DNA from: Bacteroides sp.
Lineage (GTDB): Bacteria; Bacteroidota; Bacteroidia; Bacteroidales; Bacteroidaceae
DNA length: 19,531 nt
Direction of reading: 5' to 3'
Assembly: GCA_030151845.1 (NCBI GenBank)
Contig: JASLCM010000253.1
Coordinates: 1-19,531 of the forward strand
Shown: positions 16,101 through 19,531 of the stretch, one piece after another
Layout of the letters: the number at the start of each line of letters is the position of its first letter
How positions within the stretch are numbered: position 1 is the stretch's first letter
Program-made: the position numbers and the translations under genes
The notes under the pieces: model-generated
Databases searched by the model: none
Told to the model about the DNA's origin: nothing
Seen by the model: the letters and a program-made list of their open reading frames with translations, nothing else

Positions 16101-16149
16101 GTAGCTCCCTATAAAATATTTAACTTGCAAGTTCTAAAGAAAAGAATAG

Positions 16150-17766
16150 ATGTATCGATATATTGGTGTCTTATTTGCACTATTACTCGCTTTAAACTTA
16201 TCGGCTTCAACTCATAATCTAGATTCAGTTTTAAAAGTCCTGGATCAGGTTGTGGAGAACCGATACCTCTATTCTGCCAAGAAAGATCAAGCCATAACCA
16301 CTCTTAAACAGCAATTGGCACATGCGGGAGCAAGTGAACAGCGCTTTCAAATAACAGGTCATCTGTTTAATCTCTACAGTAACTATCAAGTAGACTCAGC
16401 TTATCATATAGCTCAAGAAAGGGTAAAACTAGCCTTGTCGATAGGTCGTGAAAAAGAGTTAGCAGATTCTCAGATGAACTTAGCTGAGGTCTACCGAACT
16501 ACTGGTATGTATAAAGAGGCGATAGAAGTGTTGCAAAAACTTGAAAGCGAAGGATGGTACAAAGAGGACCTTTCGTACTACTATCACCTTAACCACTCAC
16601 TTTATATGCTCATGGCAGACTATGCACTTCTTGATGAAGAAAAAAGAGCTTATAACCACTTGGTATTTAACTATAAAGACTCTCTCTTAAATGTGTTGGA
16701 TCAAAGCCGGCTGAGCTACTATTTAGTAAAAAGTTCCAAGCAATTGATGATGGGGGAGTATCAACAAGCCTTAAAGATAATGCAAGAGGCCTATGATAGG
16801 TTTGGTGGAGATTCGCCCATGTTAACCTATACCTTGTCGGAGATATACCATAGTTTGGGAAACCGTGAAGAAGAAAAATACTATTTAGCCTGCTCTGCTG
16901 TATCCGACTTAAAGCAAGGTGTAAAAGAGTACATTTCGTTGAGAAAGCTAGCTATTCTTTTACATGCAGAGGGGCAAGTTGATCGTGCCTATAACTACAT
17001 GAAGTGTGCAATGGAGGATGCTGTTTTCAGTAACTCAAGACTACGTACCTTAGAGGTTTCTAAAATGTTACCTTTAATAAATGAGGCATACGATGTAAAG
17101 GTAGAGCGAGAGAGAGGCCGACTCTTAGCGATGCTTACAGTGATCATTATTCTCTCAGGGGTTTTACTTGGACTAATCTTTTTAATAGTTAAGCAGGTAA
17201 GAGAGCTCTCTACCATTCGTGTAGAGCAAAGAGAAATGTATGCTGAATTGGAGGAGGTTAACCAAAGATTGAATGAGCTAAATGCTCTATTATCGGATGC
17301 AAATGTGGTAAAAGAGGAGTATATAGGTTATTTGTTTAATATTTGCTCCTCTTATATTGGTAAGTTAGAAGACTTTAGGCTACTTGTTCATCGAAACTTA
17401 AAGACAGGACAAGTAAAGCAACTAAGTAGAATGGTTGGATCTTCTAGTTTAGTTGCCGATGAGTTGAAAGAGTTTTATCGTGATTTTGATTCTGTTTTCT
17501 TAAAGATATATCCCAACTTCGTAGAGGAGTTTAACGCTTTATTGCAGGAGGGAGAGAAAATATATCCCAAAGAGGGAGATCTTTTAACACCAGAATTAAG
17601 AATTTATGCCCTTGTTCGTTTGGGGATAAATGATAGTGTTAAAATAGCAGAATTTCTTCATTACTCTCCTCAAACAATTTATAACTATCGGTTAAAAGTT
17701 AGGAATAAATCTTGGTTGCCCAAAGAGGATTTTGTTCAAGAAGTTTCTAAGCTTGGACGGGTGTAA
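16150..17766 (+). CDS. Membrane-tethered transcriptional regulator with TPR-like sensor and DUF6377-type C-terminus
   Basis: 538 residues. N-terminal signal/anchor at 1-20. Residues about 22-318 are helical repeats resembling TPRs, presumably periplasmic ('LDSVLKVLDQVVENRYLYSAKK' near 24-45, 'LAEVYRTTGMYKEAIEVLQK' near 111-130). One TM helix spans 325-348 ('LTVIIILSGVLLGLIFLIV'), then a coiled coil to about 385. The C-terminal 150 residues match what I know of DUF6377: 'KEEYIGYLFNICSSYIGKLEDFR', 'ELKEFYRDFDSVFLKIYPNFVEEFNALL', and an HTH-like end 'LTPELRIYALVRLGINDSVKIAEF ... SPQTIYNYRLKVRNK' (479-520). Inferred role: a one-component sensor that activates an adjacent PUL. It stands alone between terminators and directly precedes the second susC, its likely target. 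DNA binding is not proven from sequence. Confidence 0.8.
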   Translation: MYRYIGVLFALLLALNLSASTHNLDSVLKVLDQVVENRYLYSAKKDQAITTLKQQLAHAGASEQRFQITGHLFNLYSNYQVDSAYHIAQERVKLALSIGREKELADSQMNLAEVYRTTGMYKEAIEVLQKLESEGWYKEDLSYYYHLNHSLYMLMADYALLDEEKRAYNHLVFNYKDSLLNVLDQSRLSYYLVKSSKQLMMGEYQQALKIMQEAYDRFGGDSPMLTYTLSEIYHSLGNREEEKYYLACSAVSDLKQGVKEYISLRKLAILLHAEGQVDRAYNYMKCAMEDAVFSNSRLRTLEVSKMLPLINEAYDVKVERERGRLLAMLTVIIILSGVLLGLIFLIVKQVRELSTIRVEQREMYAELEEVNQRLNELNALLSDANVVKEEYIGYLFNICSSYIGKLEDFRLLVHRNLKTGQVKQLSRMVGSSSLVADELKEFYRDFDSVFLKIYPNFVEEFNALLQEGEKIYPKEGDLLTPELRIYALVRLGINDSVKIAEFLHYSPQTIYNYRLKVRNKSWLPKEDFVQEVSKLGRV

Positions 17767-17855
17767 GTGGATAAAAAGTGTATCTTTAATCTCCTTTATT
17801 TGCTCTAAAACCTTACTTTTTTTACCCCTTTATTTTTATTAAGTGGTTGTTTAAT

Positions 17856-17879
17856 AGTTCTTTACGGTTTTAAAGAACT
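17856..17879. promoter_or_regulatory. Perfect inverted repeat upstream of second susC, candidate operator
   Basis: AGTTCTTTA (17856-17864) and TAAAGAACT (17871-17879) are exact reverse complements around a 6-base spacer. They lie 89 bases after the regulator stop and 44 bases before a TAGCTTTG element. No U-run follows, so a regulator-binding site is at least as likely as a terminator. The remainder of 17767-18022 is AT-rich with T-runs and no small gene that I can support. Confidence 0.4.
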
Positions 17880-17923
17880 TACTTTATATCTTACCAGCCC
17901 TATCTTATTATAGGTGTTTATTA

Positions 17924-17931
17924 TAGCTTTG
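17924..17931 (+). promoter_or_regulatory. Candidate -7 element of second susC promoter
   Basis: TAGCTTTG is an exact match to the Bacteroides TAnnTTTG -7 consensus, 91 bases upstream of the ATG at 18023. No clear TTTG lies at the -33 distance, which would fit a promoter that needs an activator. Confidence 0.35.
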
Positions 17932-18022
17932 CACTACTTGACCTTTTAAGAGGAGCGAGTACGATTTAAGTAAAATGTATGCTATTAAAAGCTATGGTAA
18001 CACTAATTAATAAGTTTAAATC

Positions 18023-19531
18023 ATGAAAAACACAAGTAGAGAAATGAAGAGTTTTCTAACGACTCTTTTAATGCTCTTTATCTATGTAGGCTTGCAGGCA
18101 CAAGAGGTGTTGTCTGTAAGTGGTACAGTTAAAGATGAATTTGGTCCTGTAGTGGGGGCTAATATTCTAGTTAAGGGTAGCAATGAGGGTACAATAACCG
18201 ATTTTGACGGAAATTTTACAATCAAAGCCCCTAAAAATTCAACACTAGTATTTTCATTTATAGGTTATCAAACACAAGAGGTGAAGGTAACGGGAACCCG
18301 TATAAATGTAACTCTTTCCGATGATTTAGAGGTTTTAGATGAGGTTATTGTGATTGGTTATGGTAGTGTTAAGAAAGAGGACTTAACAGGATCAGTAACA
18401 GCAATAAAAGCAGATGATATAAATAGAGGATCGATCACTTCACCTCAAGAACTGATTCAGGGAAAAGTATCAGGTGTTTTTGTTCAACCTCCTTCTGGAC
18501 AGCCGGGTGGTGAAACCAAAATGAGAGTGCGTAGTGGAGCCTCACTAAATGCTAGCAATGATCCCCTCATTGTTGTAGATGGCGTTCCTTTAGCCAACGA
18601 TGGAGCTCCAGGAATGGCTAATGGTTTATCAAGTATAAACCCAAATGATATTGAGACCTTTACTGTATTAAAAGATGCATCGGCAACTGCAATCTATGGC
18701 TCGAGGGCTTCCAATGGGGTAATTATGATTACTACTAAAAAAGGAGGCTCCGACAAAATGAAAGTATCATATAATGGTACATTTAGTTTGAGTGATCCTT
18801 ATAAGAAGATTAAAACTCTAGGTGCTAAGCAATATCGTGAAATGGCTACAACCTCCTTTACTGGAGAACTTAAAGATATTGTAGAAGGTTACTTATCTAT
18901 CTATCCAGATGTCTCAACCAATTGGCAGAATGAGGTGTTTAAAACAGCTTTTGGAACCGACAATAGTTTAAGTGTTTCGGGAACAACTCTAAATACGCCT
19001 TATCGTGTTTCTGTGGGGTACAATAACGAACAAGGAACGTTGAAAACAACCAAGTTTGAGCGCTATACCATGGATATGAGTGCCAATCCTAAGTTTTTCG
19101 ACAATCATTTAAGCGTAAACATTAACTTAAAAGGTGTAATTAACGAAAATGATTTTGCTGATCAAAATAAAGTAGTAGAAGCAGCAGCTATTTTTGATCC
19201 AACAAAACCTGTATATAGCGGAGTAGATCGTTTTAATGGTTATTGGAACTGGACCAAACAACCTGGAATAGATCAAGTAGGAGATCCTTCTCCTGAAGCT
19301 AGGGTTAACCCTGTTGAACTTCTTTACTCCAGTTTTGATACCGGCAAGACAAAGCGAAGTATCGGTAATATTCAGTTCGATTATAAACTTCACTTCTTAA
19401 CCGATCTAAGGCTAAACTTAAACTTGGGTTATGATGTAGCTAAGGGTACTGGTGAAAAAGGTCCAAGAATAAACTCCTTCATGGCTGAAAAAGACGATAC
19501 TTTTCAAGGTGTAGGACGTAGTGAGTACTGG
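18023..19531 (+). CDS. susC: Second SusC/RagA-family TonB-dependent transporter (5' part)
   Basis: The frame opens at ATG 18023 and stays open to the window end, giving 503 residues of a protein expected to be about 1000. Signal peptide to about residue 26 (LQA|QE). CarboxypepD_reg-like domain at 31-100 ('SGTVKDEFGPVVGANILVKG', 'TDFDGNFTI'), 'DEVIVIGYG' at 106-114, then the plug: 'LIQGKVSGVFV', 'VVDGVPL', 'FTVLKDASATAIYGSRASNGVIMITTKKGG'. The beginning of the barrel follows. Its plug sequence ('SATAIYGSRASNG') differs clearly from the first receptor's ('SSLAVFGIAGANG'), so it is not a recent duplicate and probably takes a different glycan. It presumably starts a second PUL controlled by the DUF6377-type regulator just upstream; susD and enzymes would lie beyond the window. 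Confidence 0.94.
   Translation, partial: MKNTSREMKSFLTTLLMLFIYVGLQAQEVLSVSGTVKDEFGPVVGANILVKGSNEGTITDFDGNFTIKAPKNSTLVFSFIGYQTQEVKVTGTRINVTLSDDLEVLDEVIVIGYGSVKKEDLTGSVTAIKADDINRGSITSPQELIQGKVSGVFVQPPSGQPGGETKMRVRSGASLNASNDPLIVVDGVPLANDGAPGMANGLSSINPNDIETFTVLKDASATAIYGSRASNGVIMITTKKGGSDKMKVSYNGTFSLSDPYKKIKTLGAKQYREMATTSFTGELKDIVEGYLSIYPDVSTNWQNEVFKTAFGTDNSLSVSGTTLNTPYRVSVGYNNEQGTLKTTKFERYTMDMSANPKFFDNHLSVNINLKGVINENDFADQNKVVEAAAIFDPTKPVYSGVDRFNGYWNWTKQPGIDQVGDPSPEARVNPVELLYSSFDTGKTKRSIGNIQFDYKLHFLTDLRLNLNLGYDVAKGTGEKGPRINSFMAEKDDTFQGVGRSEYW

Noticed and set aside
17899..17914. CCTAT/ATAGG inverted repeat near the second susC promoter
   Set aside because: Five base pairs in AT-rich DNA is expected by chance; the 9-bp repeat at 17856-17879 is stronger.
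927..19393. Minus-strand open frames of 60-100 codons across the window
   Set aside because: All lie opposite strongly supported genes, lack recognisable domains, and look like antisense shadows.
1..19531. CRISPR arrays, insertion sequences, tRNA or rRNA genes
   Set aside because: No regularly spaced repeats, transposase-like frames, terminal repeats or tRNA-like folds were seen.

Overview
All genes lie on the + strand and the DNA is AT-rich. The window reads as a chromosomal glycan-use region of a Bacteroidota bacterium, most likely order Bacteroidales. The evidence is two SusC/RagA-type TonB-dependent receptors, a SusD partner, many lipoproteins, membrane-tethered one-component regulators, no convincing Shine-Dalgarno sites at most starts, and promoter candidates of the TTTG / TAnnTTTG type. 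I cannot name the genus.

Layout. (1) Bases 1-681 are the 3' end of a membrane sensor-regulator (probable Y_Y_Y sensor end, one TM helix, coiled coil, LuxR-like HTH). (2) Bases 901-13507 form a polysaccharide utilization locus (PUL): susC, susD, a LamG-fold lipoprotein in the surface glycan-binding position, a perfect hairpin, then four enzymes: an Ig-GH144 lipoprotein, a GH43-like/discoidin/FnIII protein, a GH3 beta-glucosidase and a second, compact GH144 lipoprotein. A strong intrinsic terminator follows. (3) Bases 13692-15938 are a two-gene unit with its own promoter candidate: a secreted glycerophosphodiester phosphodiesterase (GDPD) and a cytoplasmic sn-glycerol-1-phosphate dehydrogenase (G1PDH, AraM/EgsA family). 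(4) Bases 16150-17766 encode a second type of membrane regulator (periplasmic helical repeats, TM, coiled coil, DUF6377-like C-terminus). (5) Bases 18023-19531 are the 5' part of a second susC, probably the start of another PUL.

How it fits together. Two GH144 enzymes (the family of bacterial beta-1,2-glucanases) with a GH3 beta-glucosidase point to beta-1,2-glucan as the substrate. SusC/SusD and the LamG protein would capture and import fragments, the GH144 enzymes would cut the chain, and the GH3 would finish to glucose. The GH43-like protein suggests an extra sugar substituent or an atypical linkage.

The most interesting idea is that the GDPD-G1PDH pair extends this pathway. Natural bacterial beta-1,2-glucans (periplasmic and cyclic glucans) often carry phosphoglycerol taken from phosphatidylglycerol, which has the sn-1-phosphate configuration. 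A secreted GDPD could strip it as sn-glycerol-1-phosphate, and G1PDH, unlike ordinary G3P dehydrogenases, could turn that into dihydroxyacetone phosphate. The window may therefore hold a complete system for eating phosphoglycerol-decorated beta-1,2-glucans. This is inference from gene content and stereochemistry: a terminator separates the two units, and no inner-membrane transporter for the products is visible.
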